Part shown: positions 45,503-56,087 of the stretch, in pieces
Numbering within the stretch: the first letter of the stretch is position 1
How the letters are laid out: each line of letters begins with the position of its first letter
Origin: Pohlia nutans
Taxonomy: Eukaryota; Streptophyta; Bryopsida; Bryales; Mniaceae
Assembly: GCA_022496805.1 (NCBI GenBank)
Contig: CM040087.1
Location: forward strand, 4,786,001 to 4,850,000
Direction of reading: 5' to 3'
DNA length: 64,000 nt
The notes under the pieces: model-generated
The model's database searches: none
What the model was told of the DNA's origin: nothing
What the model saw: only the letters and a program-made list of their open reading frames with translations
Made by a program: the position numbers and the translations under genes

Positions 45503-47009
45503 GAAGTAGAGACTATGATCGCAATACTCCTAGTAAACCCGTGTGCAAGCAAGAACGTGTTAATCTTTTGGTACCACGCTCTTGGAGATTGTTTCAACCC
45601 ATACAATGATTTTTGCAACTTACAAACAAGGTGCTCATTACCTTGTTGTACAAAGCCCTCGGCTTGCACCATGTAGATATCCCCCTCCAAATCGCCATTC
45701 AAAAATGCGGTTTTCACATCCATTTGATGCAATTTCAAGTCCATGGCCGCTCCAATCGCAAGAATGCATCGAATGGTGGTGAACTTGGCCACAGGAGCAA
45801 ACGTCTCGTGAAATTCTACCCCATGCACTTGCGCGAATCCCTTGGCTACTAGTCTTGCCTTGTGACGCACCACATTACCCGAAACATCCCTCTTTGTCCG
45901 AAACACCCATTTGCAACCAATGGGGTTGCGATCCTTTGGAATGGGAGTTAATTGCCACGTACCATTAGCAATTAGAGAATCGTACTCCTCTTGCATGGCG
46001 CGCTCCCACTTGACCGCATCCTCACCTTGCATGGCTTCATGAATGGTCAATGGACCATCCGATAATGCCACATTCGCATGCTCGTCATCCTCTTGAGGGA
46101 AGATGTGATTCTTCCACCATTCTCCAGGTGGCTTGCGCAATCTCTCGGGGTACCGCCGCTCGCTTGAAGAAATTTGCTCCTCTTGCGCGTCCTTTACGCC
46201 ACTCTTGGCCTTTGAGCTCGATGGCGCTTCAACAACCTCCGTGTCACCATCTTCGTCATCACCGTCCTCATCACCTACATCAACAACACTAGGAGACTTG
46301 GAGGGTGTGTCCACCAACACGTCTCCACTACTCCCACTTGGACCAACCTCCAAAGGAGCCTCCATCGTAGACTCCTCACAAAACGTCACATCACGTGACC
46401 GAATGATCTTCCTCGTGTCCACCGACATGAGTCTATACGCCTTGGTACCTTCACAATACCCAAGAAACACACACTTTAAGGCCTTAGCCTCGAGTTTAGT
46501 CCTCCGTTCGTCGGGAACCTTTGCGTATGCAATGCATCCAAAGATGCGCATGTGTGCAACACATGGTTGCCTGCCACTCCACGCTTGCTCCGGTGTCATG
46601 CCTTCAAGCGCGCTTGTTGGACACCGATTGCGAGTGTACACCGCATTCACCACAGCTTCCGCCCAAAGGTCCAACTTCAAGTTTTGAGCGTGCAAAATGC
46701 TCCTCGCCATCTCTACAATGGTGCGATTTGCGCGCTCCGCAACTCCATTTTGTTGAGGCGTGTACGGGGCCGAAGTTTGGCGTGCGATGCCTTCTTTCTT
46801 CAATAGCTCGTCAAACTTCTTGGACATGTACTCGCCGCCATTGTCCGATCGAAACACCTTGACCTTCATCTCGGATTGGTTCTCCACCAATGTCTTGAAC
46901 TCCTTGAACTTGTCGAAGCACTCACTCTTGGCCTTGATTGGGTAGAGCCAAATCTTCCTTGAAAAGTCATCGATGAAGGTCACAAAGTACTTGCAACCTC
47001 CATCGACGT
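45503..47009 (-). pseudogene. Copia pol, middle part: integrase core and RT start
   Basis: Open from the gypsy junction at 47009. It holds the second and third integrase catalytic residues, the D of RSDNGGEY and the E of NGVAERANR, with 35 residues between them. An acidic, Ser-rich spacer follows, then the RT N-terminal half with the IPKDRNPIGCKWVF, DVKTAFLNGDL and YGLKQSPRAWY motifs. The first catalytic Asp of the same integrase lies beyond the gypsy array at 63729-64000. The reading frame ends in out-of-frame codons after 45518-45530, where a one-base change shifts it relative to 44456-45502. Confidence 0.9.
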
Positions 47010-48344
47010 TGTCGCGATGCAAATGCGCATATAGTGTAAAAACTTATAGTATTATTATTTTGATGAGTTTTAAGATATCTCATTTAAAGAAGAAATGAAT
47101 AGGGAATATTTGAGAAAGATTATGAATTGATTCATAATCTCTACAAGGTTTTAATTGCCTTGTGTTTTGACTAATAAGAGTCAAACTTTACATTTATCTT
47201 CTTAGAATGAGTTTTGATATTTAATTTGAGTTTTGATAGTTGTTGAAAAGAAAGGTGAAGATTGTTTTACCTTTCTTTTAGTTTTTTGTGAGTTTATCAT
47301 TAAAATAAGCGAATGGATAGAGGTATGGGAGACTTTTGGGTCACCCAATTAGTTTTAGGGTGCCCATGTGGCTAGGTATGGGCTGATGTGTTCCCCCTTG
47401 TGGCTTGATAAGGGGGGCCTTCTTCTCCCGAACCTCATTCTTCTTGTGTTCATGTTTTAGTTTTCTAGTTTTGTGCCGTGTGTTTGAGGACAAGTGACTT
47501 ACTGTGTATAGCTCGGATTTCAATGAAATTTTGAGAGCACGTTCCTCTTCTTGTTGTGATTCCAATGGTGTGTGGCGCTTGTCATTTGGAGTTAGTATGA
47601 GAAAGTTATGCCTTGAGAAGTGAAAGAGGGTTTACTGCCGTCGAAATTCAAAGGCAGTCGCTTTAAACTCTTGTAAAAATTTATATAATGATCGATTAGT
47701 TTTGAACTTTGGTGAGCACATGTGTTATGTTGATAGCTTTCTAAAAAGCTATTAAACTCTTGTTTTGGACTTAGGACGTGAAAGTTATGCTTGTAGAAGT
47801 TTGAGGGTGTGAAACTGCCGCTCAATATAGGAGTTCCATTTTTGACGAAGTATAGAAAACGGACAGTATGATATTTTAAGCTAAGATTTACAGGCAACGT
47901 AGATGGTGATGTTAGCTTTCTAAAAAATTATGGCATCATGTATTTGGAGCTTTTATGAAGATGATATGCGTCCCGAAGTGGAGAGATGTACAGCTGCCGT
48001 GAATATTTGGAGTCTCAACTTCAACACGCTATAAATATTGAATGGTAAATCATTTTCTCTTGAAAATTTTACAGATTGTGTAGCTTTGTGTTAGCTTTCC
48101 AGAAAGTTATAGCACACTTGATTTGGAGCAAGTATGTGTCTGTGGCGTTCATTTGAATGCTGACAGTGTTTTTAAAGGTTTAAGCCTTTACACGGTTTGC
48201 TATTTTGCAAAATAAAACATAGATTTGGGTTTTTAATGGTATAAACAATAAATTACACTATCATATTTCCCCATACCTTGAATTCAAACTAGTTGCAGCT
48301 AGAAACCCCGCGTTTTCCCAGAGCAAAACCCTCTCTACCCGACA
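47010..48344 (+). repeat. Gypsy LTR 1 (5')
   Basis: A 1335-bp LTR, TGTCG...CGACA. It differs by eye from LTR 2 and LTR 3 at two sites: 47043 (C, versus A) and 48024 (A, versus G). A TATAAATA box lies at 48030-48037 and an AATAAA polyadenylation-type signal at 48211-48216, consistent with U3-R-U5 order on the plus strand. The LTR contains four diverged 179-bp repeats (anchors 47734, 47913 and 48092, plus an earlier unit near 47555). Confidence 0.95.
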
Positions 48345-48346
48345 TT

Positions 48347-48364
48347 TGGTGCTTCCACTGAGAG
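48347..48364 (+). other. Gypsy primer-binding site, copy 1
   Basis: TGGTGCTTCCACTGAGAG lies 2 nt after the LTR end. TGG plus the following bases would pair with the 3' end of a tRNA whose acceptor strand ends in GGAAGCACCA, which from memory fits plant tRNA-Thr. The same site follows LTR 2 at 56039-56056. Confidence 0.65.
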
Positions 48365-48395
48365 ACGCTTTGGGGCAATTAGTTTTAGTTAAAGA

Positions 48396-51095
48396 ATGAC
48401 GGGGGATCATGATGGGGCTTCCGGAGGGGGCCAAATGAATATGGAGAATATTTTGGGGGCATTGGCCCTGTATATGGAGCATCATAGAGCAAACTCTGGT
48501 GGGCATGAGGCTACCAAAGCATTGAAGGGTGTTGTGGACAAAATTGGGAGATTTGATGGGAAGAATATCACAAACTTTTTGAGGGTATATGTTTGTGAAA
48601 TGGAAGTGCATCAAGTATCTGAGGATCGTATGATGTTGACTTTTGACTTGGCTGTGGTTCCCGAAATTCGTGAGAGGGTGCAAGAAATTCGGGAAGATGT
48701 GTATGTGACTTCATGGGCCACATTTAATGAGAGATTGAGGGATGAGTATTTTGATGAAGATACGGAGAGGATGACTAAGAGGTCTTTCCTTGATTGGGTG
48801 GAGCAACAACCCGGGAATGATATAGGCCCAAATGAGCTGCTCAGAGAATTTGAGAAGAAATATAATCAGTTGCCTTTAGCAGAAAGGCGCCTTCTTGATA
48901 CAAGAAAGGCAGAGATGTTTTTGCAGGCAGCCGATGATGCATTAGAGGATAGACTCCTCTTGCTTCTTGGGGATAGGACCACTGAAGGTGGTTTTACTAA
49001 TGATTGGAGGAGGGTGGAAGAAACGGTGACTCTTGTGGCCAAACAACGACGGGTGAGGTCTAGAGGTATTATTTCACGGACTGATGCAAACCCCATGATG
49101 GTTCCAAGGGCTCCAAAATTATCATTGGCTCCTACAACTCTTGGTGAGACATCAAAAACAAGCAAGAGAGTTGAAGAAGACAGTATTGAAGAGCTTATCA
49201 AAGGTATCAGAGATTTGAGGGTGGAGATGAGTGAATTGAAGAAGGCACGAGGAGCAAGTTCTTCTCAATCATCAGATGGTGCAAAGTCATTTGTGAAGAG
49301 ATGCATCTGGTGTGATGTCATAGACCACACTCTTCGTGGTTGCACTGATTATGATGGTGCACTTAAAGAAGGTATAGTTTCTTTCAAGGATGGGAGGATT
49401 CGTGATGCATCCACTGACCTGCCTATGGACACTAATTTTGGCAAAGATGGAATGAAGAAAATAATGGATGAGAAGAGGGGGAAGTCGAGTGCTTTGCGTG
49501 CTAAGGGAGTTGAGTCATATCATATTGAGGTGGACCATCATACTATTGAGGCCTCTTCTACTCCAGCAAGAGAGATTATGATCAGAGGAGCACAAGCTAT
49601 CAGAAAGGCAACCGGTTGGGAGGATCCTGTTGATGCAGTTAGCATCAAAGCATTTTTGGGTGAGGTGCAAAATGACATTGAGAATCATGATGCATCTGTT
49701 GAAGTAAAACGGGGTAGACCTGCAGAAGAAGATGATGCTGATGAGCCAACATTAAAGAAGAAAAATCAAGGGCTTAAAGAGGCTGCAAAAGGTGATGGAC
49801 CTGGTTTTCACACACGCCAAAGGCCTGAGAAATCACCTTCTATTAATCATCCTGGAGATGCACCACTTCCAGAGAAGACATGGGAAGATTCAAGCACCAG
49901 CAAGAAGGGCAAAGAGAAGGAAGATTCTGGCAAAGGTAAAACTAAAGGGCCAGCTTACAAGCTTCAATCTGATATCGAGACTTCTATTGACATGAAGGGG
50001 ATATTGGAGGAGAGGGTTTTGGATGCCAAGATTGAGTTTACATTGAGAGAGGCTCTTGGTATTGCCAAGAAAGATTTTCATGACCTTATCATTGATGTTA
50101 TCAAGAGAAAAAGGCAAATGACAGCTGAGACAGTCATGATGCATGCATTGGATACTCATATGACAAACGATGAGGAGATTGAAATCGGGCAAGTATTTAA
50201 TATGATGTGTGATGCAAAGGGTGATGAAGAGAAGATTATGAACATGAATATCGAGGCATTAGAAGAGCAGAAAGATCAAACTGAAGAGATAAAAGATTAT
50301 CTTACTGATGAAGAAGAAGATGATATTTTGAAGATGTTTGCTGCAGAATGTATGATTGACATCAAAAGAGATGTTACCAAAACTGAGCATTCTATTGAAG
50401 GTTTGAGCATGAAGGGATATGAGTTGATGGAAGTGAAGAGCTCAAAGAAAGAAGCCCATTCCATACTAACTCAAGATGAGGGAAAAGAAATGGTGGATGG
50501 AATGACTACTGAGGTGGCATATGAAGAAAGATTTGAGGTGGAGGCAAATGTCTTTGATTGTGGAATTGTTGATGAAATTGATCGTGAAAGAGGAGGAAAG
50601 TTGAATTATTATCAACCATTTTGGGCAAGGGCCACTACGGAGACACGAGTGAGACTTGGTGAGTTGGATGATTCTATCTTGGCACTTGTGGACCATGGCT
50701 CTGAAATAAATATCATGTCAAGGAGAATTTATGAGAAAGGCAAGTGGCCGATTGATACTCATCACGGTTGGGTCATGAGGGCTGCAAACAATGGAAGAGG
50801 AGAATTATATGGGGCTTGTCCGGCTGTATGTGCAAAAATTGGCGATGTGGAAGTTGAGCAAAACTTTTTTGTTCAAAACTATGGGACATATCCTATAATA
50901 CTTGGACAACCATATATCACAGCAGCTAGAATGGAGACCAAGGTCTTGGATGATGGGTCTCATTATGCACGTATTCGGAGTCGTGATGGCAAGAGGTCTC
51001 TGCAATTTTTAACGGTGAGACCTGATCATGAAAGAAACAGAATCCAGCTTAAGGATGCACCTCTAAGATCTGGTGAAGACTTTCAGGATTTCTAA
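48396..51095 (+). CDS. Gypsy Gag-protease, copy 1
   Basis: An 899-residue frame from ATG 52 bp after the LTR. Residues about 30-230 form a retrotransposon Gag capsid-like region. A CCHC zinc knuckle (C303, C306, H311, C316; spacing CX2CX4HX4C) should bind RNA. A long charged spacer of about 330-720 is rich in Glu, Lys and Asp. The C-terminal part is a retroviral-type aspartic protease with D766-H767-G768 instead of the usual D-S/T-G, then an ILGQPYI motif. Pol is in the -1 frame, open from 51077, so the frames overlap by 19 bases; how pol is expressed is not evident. Gag forms particles in the cytoplasm. Confidence 0.88.
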   Translation: MTGDHDGASGGGQMNMENILGALALYMEHHRANSGGHEATKALKGVVDKIGRFDGKNITNFLRVYVCEMEVHQVSEDRMMLTFDLAVVPEIRERVQEIREDVYVTSWATFNERLRDEYFDEDTERMTKRSFLDWVEQQPGNDIGPNELLREFEKKYNQLPLAERRLLDTRKAEMFLQAADDALEDRLLLLLGDRTTEGGFTNDWRRVEETVTLVAKQRRVRSRGIISRTDANPMMVPRAPKLSLAPTTLGETSKTSKRVEEDSIEELIKGIRDLRVEMSELKKARGASSSQSSDGAKSFVKRCIWCDVIDHTLRGCTDYDGALKEGIVSFKDGRIRDASTDLPMDTNFGKDGMKKIMDEKRGKSSALRAKGVESYHIEVDHHTIEASSTPAREIMIRGAQAIRKATGWEDPVDAVSIKAFLGEVQNDIENHDASVEVKRGRPAEEDDADEPTLKKKNQGLKEAAKGDGPGFHTRQRPEKSPSINHPGDAPLPEKTWEDSSTSKKGKEKEDSGKGKTKGPAYKLQSDIETSIDMKGILEERVLDAKIEFTLREALGIAKKDFHDLIIDVIKRKRQMTAETVMMHALDTHMTNDEEIEIGQVFNMMCDAKGDEEKIMNMNIEALEEQKDQTEEIKDYLTDEEEDDILKMFAAECMIDIKRDVTKTEHSIEGLSMKGYELMEVKSSKKEAHSILTQDEGKEMVDGMTTEVAYEERFEVEANVFDCGIVDEIDRERGGKLNYYQPFWARATTETRVRLGELDDSILALVDHGSEINIMSRRIYEKGKWPIDTHHGWVMRAANNGRGELYGACPAVCAKIGDVEVEQNFFVQNYGTYPIILGQPYITAARMETKVLDDGSHYARIRSRDGKRSLQFLTVRPDHERNRIQLKDAPLRSGEDFQDF

Positions 51096-51148
51096 AATGC
51101 ACACGTGGAGTTCGGGGATCCACGGGTGCAGATGCATCTGAAATTACT

Positions 51149-53323
51149 ATGTCCCCAAATGTACAAAATATTGATTGTGGTTTTGTGAGTGTGACGGAGT
51201 GTGGATTTTTGAGTTTTAAGAGTATTAAAGATTTGGACCCTATTTGCAGAAGGGTCGTTAAAAAAGCAGAAAAGAAATTAAAAAAAGTGAAGGCATTATT
51301 GGATGATGAATATATCAATGGTGTCTTTGAAGAAGAAGGCTTTGGAGATGATGTACTCCATGTTTTGAAGAAGTTGCAAGAAAGTGAGATCAATGGTGAT
51401 ATTTATGATGCTATAATTGAAGTTCATTCACGGGCATTATATGATGAAGTATTGAAGGCGGTTACAAGTTTTGATGTTTGTAACAGTTATGGATTGAAGC
51501 ATGAAGTGATGGTACATACAAAGTATAAGACGGTGGCAAAGAAGGTTAAACCAGTAGCAACTCAGTTACCATCTGATACTGATGAGCATATCAAAGAAGC
51601 AGAGAAAGAACCTGGTTTGAGAGAAGCAAGAAATATTGGACACAAATTTACAAAAGAGACACTCGCAAATATGAAGATTGGAGGGGGTGAATTCTTGACT
51701 GAACCAGAGAAGAAGAAGTTTCAAGACATGCTTCTCAAACATGGTAAAGCCTTTGCTTCTTCATCAGATGAGATTGGGTGTGTGCATCCTTGTGTGGTTG
51801 CACCTATGGTGATTTTCACGGTACCACATGTGCCATGGGATTTGAAGCCTATACCAGTACCTCGGGCATTGCTTCCGAAATTGGTAGGGTTATTGAAAGA
51901 AAAGATGCAAATGGGTATACTTGAACCTTCTATGGCTCCGTATTCGAATCGTTGGTTTACTGTACCAAAGAAATCAGGAGCTTTGAGATTTATTCAAGAT
52001 ATGCAACCGGCTAATAAAGTGACAATCAGAAACAAAGGATCTGGACCTATTGTTGATGAAGTAGCTGAGGCATTTGCTGGGCATGCAATTTATTCTATAG
52101 GGGACTTGTACTGTGGTTATGATCAGTTTCAGCTAGCCAATGAAAGAAGAGATTTGACAACCATGAAGACTCCTCTTGGACTTGTACGAATGTGTACCTT
52201 GCCTCAAGGTGCTACTAATTCGGTAGCACACATGCAAAATGCTATGAATCAAATTTTACGAGAGTTCGTGCCTGAAAAGACTATACCTTTTGTTGATGAT
52301 ATTCCTATCAAAGGTTGCAAGGAGGATGATAAAAATTTGAGTGTCCAAGATGATGGTTGCAGAATATTTGTGAATGAGCATATTGATGATGTTTCCAATA
52401 TTTTGAAGAGACTTGAAGAAGTAAACTTGACTCTTTCGATTGACAAGTCAAAATTTGGAGTTGATGAAATTTTGGTAGTTGTACATTTATGTGGGTGGTA
52501 TGGAAGAAAACCTAATCCTGAGAAGGTTGATGCTATCGGGAGAATGAAAGCTTGTAGCACCATTACTGAAGTAAGGAGGTTTTTGGGAGCATGTATCTTT
52601 TATCAAATTTGGATACCACATTTTGCACATATGTCTGAACCTTTATACAAATTATTGAGAAAGAGGAACAAGTTTTCTTGGAAACATGATCAAGATTTAG
52701 CTATGGACGGGTTGAAAAATATTTTGAAGTCACCACCAATTCTAAAGCAAGTTGATTATGAATGTGGAAGACCGGTGATTGTGACAGTTGACACTAGTCC
52801 AATAGCTATTGGTTGGGCTGTGGGACAAGATGATGCAGAAGGGAGACGATTTGCTATAAGATTTGGAGCAAGAATTCTCACAGAGCGTCAAAGAGCATAT
52901 CCACAAGTGAAGAGAGAACTATGGGGTGCACTTACTGCTCTTAAAGCAGATAGAAATTATTTGATAGGAGCAAATGTGGTGTTGGAGACCGATTGTTTGC
53001 CTTTACTTGGTATGATAGCAAATTGTTCTTCACCTGATATTGCGATGCTACGTTGGATAGCCTACATCAAATCACTTAATCCGGTATTGATACATATTGC
53101 TGGTAACAAGAATCCAGTGGCAGATATGTTATCAAGAGCCCGGTATTTTCACGAAGAAGAAATGATGGCGTTTGAAGGAAGTGAAGAATTTTCTGATGAA
53201 GTATATATATCAATTACAAATGGAGAAAATTCAAGCGATGAAGTCTTGCCATTTAAAGCAGAATTATATGAAGGAAGATTGAAAGATATTGGTTTTTATT
53301 TGAGCACTTTAAAGAGACATTAA
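51149..53323 (+). CDS. Gypsy Pol: reverse transcriptase and RNase H, copy 1
   Basis: 724 residues from the first ATG, though the frame is open from 51077. RT is intact in its key motifs: D319 in SIGDLYCGYDQ, LPQGATNS, and the FVDD box with D383 and D384 (FVDD in place of the common YIDD or YVDD). RNase H follows with D548, E590, D615 and D659, matching the four acidic catalytic positions. The N-terminal ~190 residues are a linker. The frame ends at a TAA (53321-53323), after which the same frame continues into integrase. RT makes cDNA from the element RNA, and RNase H removes the RNA strand. Confidence 0.92.
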   Translation: MSPNVQNIDCGFVSVTECGFLSFKSIKDLDPICRRVVKKAEKKLKKVKALLDDEYINGVFEEEGFGDDVLHVLKKLQESEINGDIYDAIIEVHSRALYDEVLKAVTSFDVCNSYGLKHEVMVHTKYKTVAKKVKPVATQLPSDTDEHIKEAEKEPGLREARNIGHKFTKETLANMKIGGGEFLTEPEKKKFQDMLLKHGKAFASSSDEIGCVHPCVVAPMVIFTVPHVPWDLKPIPVPRALLPKLVGLLKEKMQMGILEPSMAPYSNRWFTVPKKSGALRFIQDMQPANKVTIRNKGSGPIVDEVAEAFAGHAIYSIGDLYCGYDQFQLANERRDLTTMKTPLGLVRMCTLPQGATNSVAHMQNAMNQILREFVPEKTIPFVDDIPIKGCKEDDKNLSVQDDGCRIFVNEHIDDVSNILKRLEEVNLTLSIDKSKFGVDEILVVVHLCGWYGRKPNPEKVDAIGRMKACSTITEVRRFLGACIFYQIWIPHFAHMSEPLYKLLRKRNKFSWKHDQDLAMDGLKNILKSPPILKQVDYECGRPVIVTVDTSPIAIGWAVGQDDAEGRRFAIRFGARILTERQRAYPQVKRELWGALTALKADRNYLIGANVVLETDCLPLLGMIANCSSPDIAMLRWIAYIKSLNPVLIHIAGNKNPVADMLSRARYFHEEEMMAFEGSEEFSDEVYISITNGENSSDEVLPFKAELYEGRLKDIGFYLSTLKRH
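53321..53323 (+). other. In-frame TAA between RNase H and integrase, copy 1
   Basis: The reading frame is open with homologous pol sequence on both sides, so one stop codon splits it. The identical stop occurs in copy 2 at 61013-61015. Confidence 0.9.
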
Positions 53324-54658
53324 GATTGGTCAGAGAAGACTTTCAAGGATATTAGACATCGTGCTTATGATTATCTTTTGCGAGATGGTTTTCTCTGGAA
53401 GAGGGCAAAAAGGGGTGATGGTATGCCATTGAGAGTAGTGGACGATTCTGAGACTAAAACCCAAGTTCTTAAAGAATTTCATGATACACTTTGGGCCGGT
53501 CATAGAGGAATTTGGGCCACTTATACTAAAATCAAAGAGCGTTATTGGTGGAAAGAATTATATAAAGATGTTGAAGAATTTGTGGCTTCATGTGTTGTTT
53601 GTCAATTGCAATCTAAAGTGAGGTTTAGGGATGAACTACATCCCACTTATCCTCTTGCCATCCATTTTCAATGGATGATTGACTTAGTTGCAATGCCACT
53701 TGGACTTTGGGGTATGAAATATCTTGTTTTGGCAAGAGAAGAGCTCTCAAACTTTGTTGAAGGTAGAGCTCTTCGAACCAAAGCAACGGAGGGGATTTGC
53801 AAATTTATACTTGAAGATATTTTCAGTCGATATGGGAGCATTGGCAAGATGAGGGCTGACAGAGGAGAATTGGATGCAGCTGAAGCAAGAGAATTTTTCA
53901 ACCGATACGGTGTGCAGTTAAGGCTAACAACTGCATATAATCCTGAGGCTAATGGAAAGATTGAGAGAGGTCATCCACCCATTGTTCAAGCATTGGTTAA
54001 GGCTTGCAAAGGGAAACTAAAGTTCTGGCCTAAGTTACTTCCATTTGCTTTATGGGCTGACAGAACTACCCATAGCACTGTTACTGGTTACATGCCTGTG
54101 GAGCTTATGTATGGACAAAAACCTTTAATGCCTGTTGAGGAGTCTATTCCTACATGGGTATTTTTGTCATGGGAAGATGGTATTACACGAGAAAAACTCT
54201 TAGAGCTCCGTATTAGACAGCTTGGAAAATTACCCGAGGATCAACAAATGGCATTAGAAAAACTTAAAGCTGCGAGACTGAGCAATAAGGAGAGATTTGA
54301 TAGAACTCATCGGTTGAGGACCAAAAATATTGAAGAAGGGGATTGGGTTTTAGTGTTTGATAGCACTTTGGAGCATCAACACAGTACACTGAGGAAGTTT
54401 GCTAAACGGTGGTTTGGACCTTATGTGGTAATAAAAGTGCATGATAACGCCACTTATTCACTTCGAGAATTAGATGGTACTCCCTGTAGGATACCAGTGG
54501 CGGGCAAACGGATCAAAGCTTTTCGACGGAGAGATGGAAGATTTAATGAAGAAGACTTAAATGTAATATTGCCTGCATTGCAAGATCACGAAGTTGATGA
54601 AGATGAAGAAATTAATGAAGATCAACTCGGGAGTGAAGATGATCAAGAAGATGACTGA
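53324..54658 (+). CDS. Gypsy integrase, copy 1, downstream of an in-frame stop
   Basis: The frame of RT-RNase H resumes directly after TAA 53321-53323; the first in-frame ATG is at 53423. Numbering from 53378: zinc-binding H35, H42, C72, C75 (HHCC); catalytic D102 (in MIDL), D161 (in RADRG) and E196 (in GKIERG), with 34 residues between the last two. A GPY/F-type module (KRWFGPYVV) follows and the C-terminus is acidic. No chromodomain. It would insert element cDNA into the genome. With the stop in place it needs readthrough, re-initiation or supply in trans. A polypurine tract (54690-54701) separates it from LTR 2. Confidence 0.85.
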   Translation, partial: DWSEKTFKDIRHRAYDYLLRDGFLWKRAKRGDGMPLRVVDDSETKTQVLKEFHDTLWAGHRGIWATYTKIKERYWWKELYKDVEEFVASCVVCQLQSKVRFRDELHPTYPLAIHFQWMIDLVAMPLGLWGMKYLVLAREELSNFVEGRALRTKATEGICKFILEDIFSRYGSIGKMRADRGELDAAEAREFFNRYGVQLRLTTAYNPEANGKIERGHPPIVQALVKACKGKLKFWPKLLPFALWADRTTHSTVTGYMPVELMYGQKPLMPVEESIPTWVFLSWEDGITREKLLELRIRQLGKLPEDQQMALEKLKAARLSNKERFDRTHRLRTKNIEEGDWVLVFDSTLEHQHSTLRKFAKRWFGPYVVIKVHDNATYSLRELDGTPCRIPVAGKRIKAFRRRDGRFNEEDLNVILPALQDHEVDEDEEINEDQLGSEDDQEDD

Positions 54659-54689
54659 GTTTGGCACATACCGGAGGATGTGCAGGTTT

Positions 54690-54701
54690 AGAGGGGGTGA
54701 A
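54690..54701 (+). other. Polypurine tract, copy 1
   Basis: AGAGGGGGTGAA sits directly before LTR 2. This is the expected primer site for plus-strand DNA. The same tract lies at 62382-62393 before LTR 3. Confidence 0.8.
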
Positions 54702-56036
54702 TGTCGCGATGCAAATGCGCATATAGTGTAAAAAATTATAGTATTATTATTTTGATGAGTTTTAAGATATCTCATTTAAAGAAGAAATGAATAGGGAATA
54801 TTTGAGAAAGATTATGAATTGATTCATAATCTCTACAAGGTTTTAATTGCCTTGTGTTTTGACTAATAAGAGTCAAACTTTACATTTATCTTCTTAGAAT
54901 GAGTTTTGATATTTAATTTGAGTTTTGATAGTTGTTGAAAAGAAAGGTGAAGATTGTTTTACCTTTCTTTTAGTTTTTTGTGAGTTTATCATTAAAATAA
55001 GCGAATGGATAGAGGTATGGGAGACTTTTGGGTCACCCAATTAGTTTTAGGGTGCCCATGTGGCTAGGTATGGGCTGATGTGTTCCCCCTTGTGGCTTGA
55101 TAAGGGGGGCCTTCTTCTCCCGAACCTCATTCTTCTTGTGTTCATGTTTTAGTTTTCTAGTTTTGTGCCGTGTGTTTGAGGACAAGTGACTTACTGTGTA
55201 TAGCTCGGATTTCAATGAAATTTTGAGAGCACGTTCCTCTTCTTGTTGTGATTCCAATGGTGTGTGGCGCTTGTCATTTGGAGTTAGTATGAGAAAGTTA
55301 TGCCTTGAGAAGTGAAAGAGGGTTTACTGCCGTCGAAATTCAAAGGCAGTCGCTTTAAACTCTTGTAAAAATTTATATAATGATCGATTAGTTTTGAACT
55401 TTGGTGAGCACATGTGTTATGTTGATAGCTTTCTAAAAAGCTATTAAACTCTTGTTTTGGACTTAGGACGTGAAAGTTATGCTTGTAGAAGTTTGAGGGT
55501 GTGAAACTGCCGCTCAATATAGGAGTTCCATTTTTGACGAAGTATAGAAAACGGACAGTATGATATTTTAAGCTAAGATTTACAGGCAACGTAGATGGTG
55601 ATGTTAGCTTTCTAAAAAATTATGGCATCATGTATTTGGAGCTTTTATGAAGATGATATGCGTCCCGAAGTGGAGAGATGTACAGCTGCCGTGAATATTT
55701 GGAGTCTCAACTTCAGCACGCTATAAATATTGAATGGTAAATCATTTTCTCTTGAAAATTTTACAGATTGTGTAGCTTTGTGTTAGCTTTCCAGAAAGTT
55801 ATAGCACACTTGATTTGGAGCAAGTATGTGTCTGTGGCGTTCATTTGAATGCTGACAGTGTTTTTAAAGGTTTAAGCCTTTACACGGTTTGCTATTTTGC
55901 AAAATAAAACATAGATTTGGGTTTTTAATGGTATAAACAATAAATTACACTATCATATTTCCCCATACCTTGAATTCAAACTAGTTGCAGCTAGAAACCC
56001 CGCGTTTTCCCAGAGCAAAACCCTCTCTACCCGACA
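54702..56036 (+). repeat. Gypsy LTR 2 (shared middle LTR)
   Basis: 1335 bp. By eye identical to LTR 3 and different from LTR 1 at two positions. It serves as 3' LTR of copy 1 and 5' LTR of copy 2, with no duplication or extra bases at either internal border. TATAAATA lies at 55722-55729. Confidence 0.95.
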
Positions 56037-56087
56037 TTTGGTGCTTCCACTGAGAGACGCTTTGGGGCAATTAGTTTTAGTTAAAGA

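Noticed and set aside
46050..46862. Plus-strand frames of 80-184 codons
   Set aside because: Antisense shadows of the copia integrase and RT region, which has clear domains on the minus strand.
47341..47897. Minus-strand frames of 74 and 101 codons, repeated near 55.0-55.6 kb and 62.7-63.3 kb
   Set aside because: They lie inside the gypsy LTRs, antisense to the element, and recur only because the LTR does. No protein motif.
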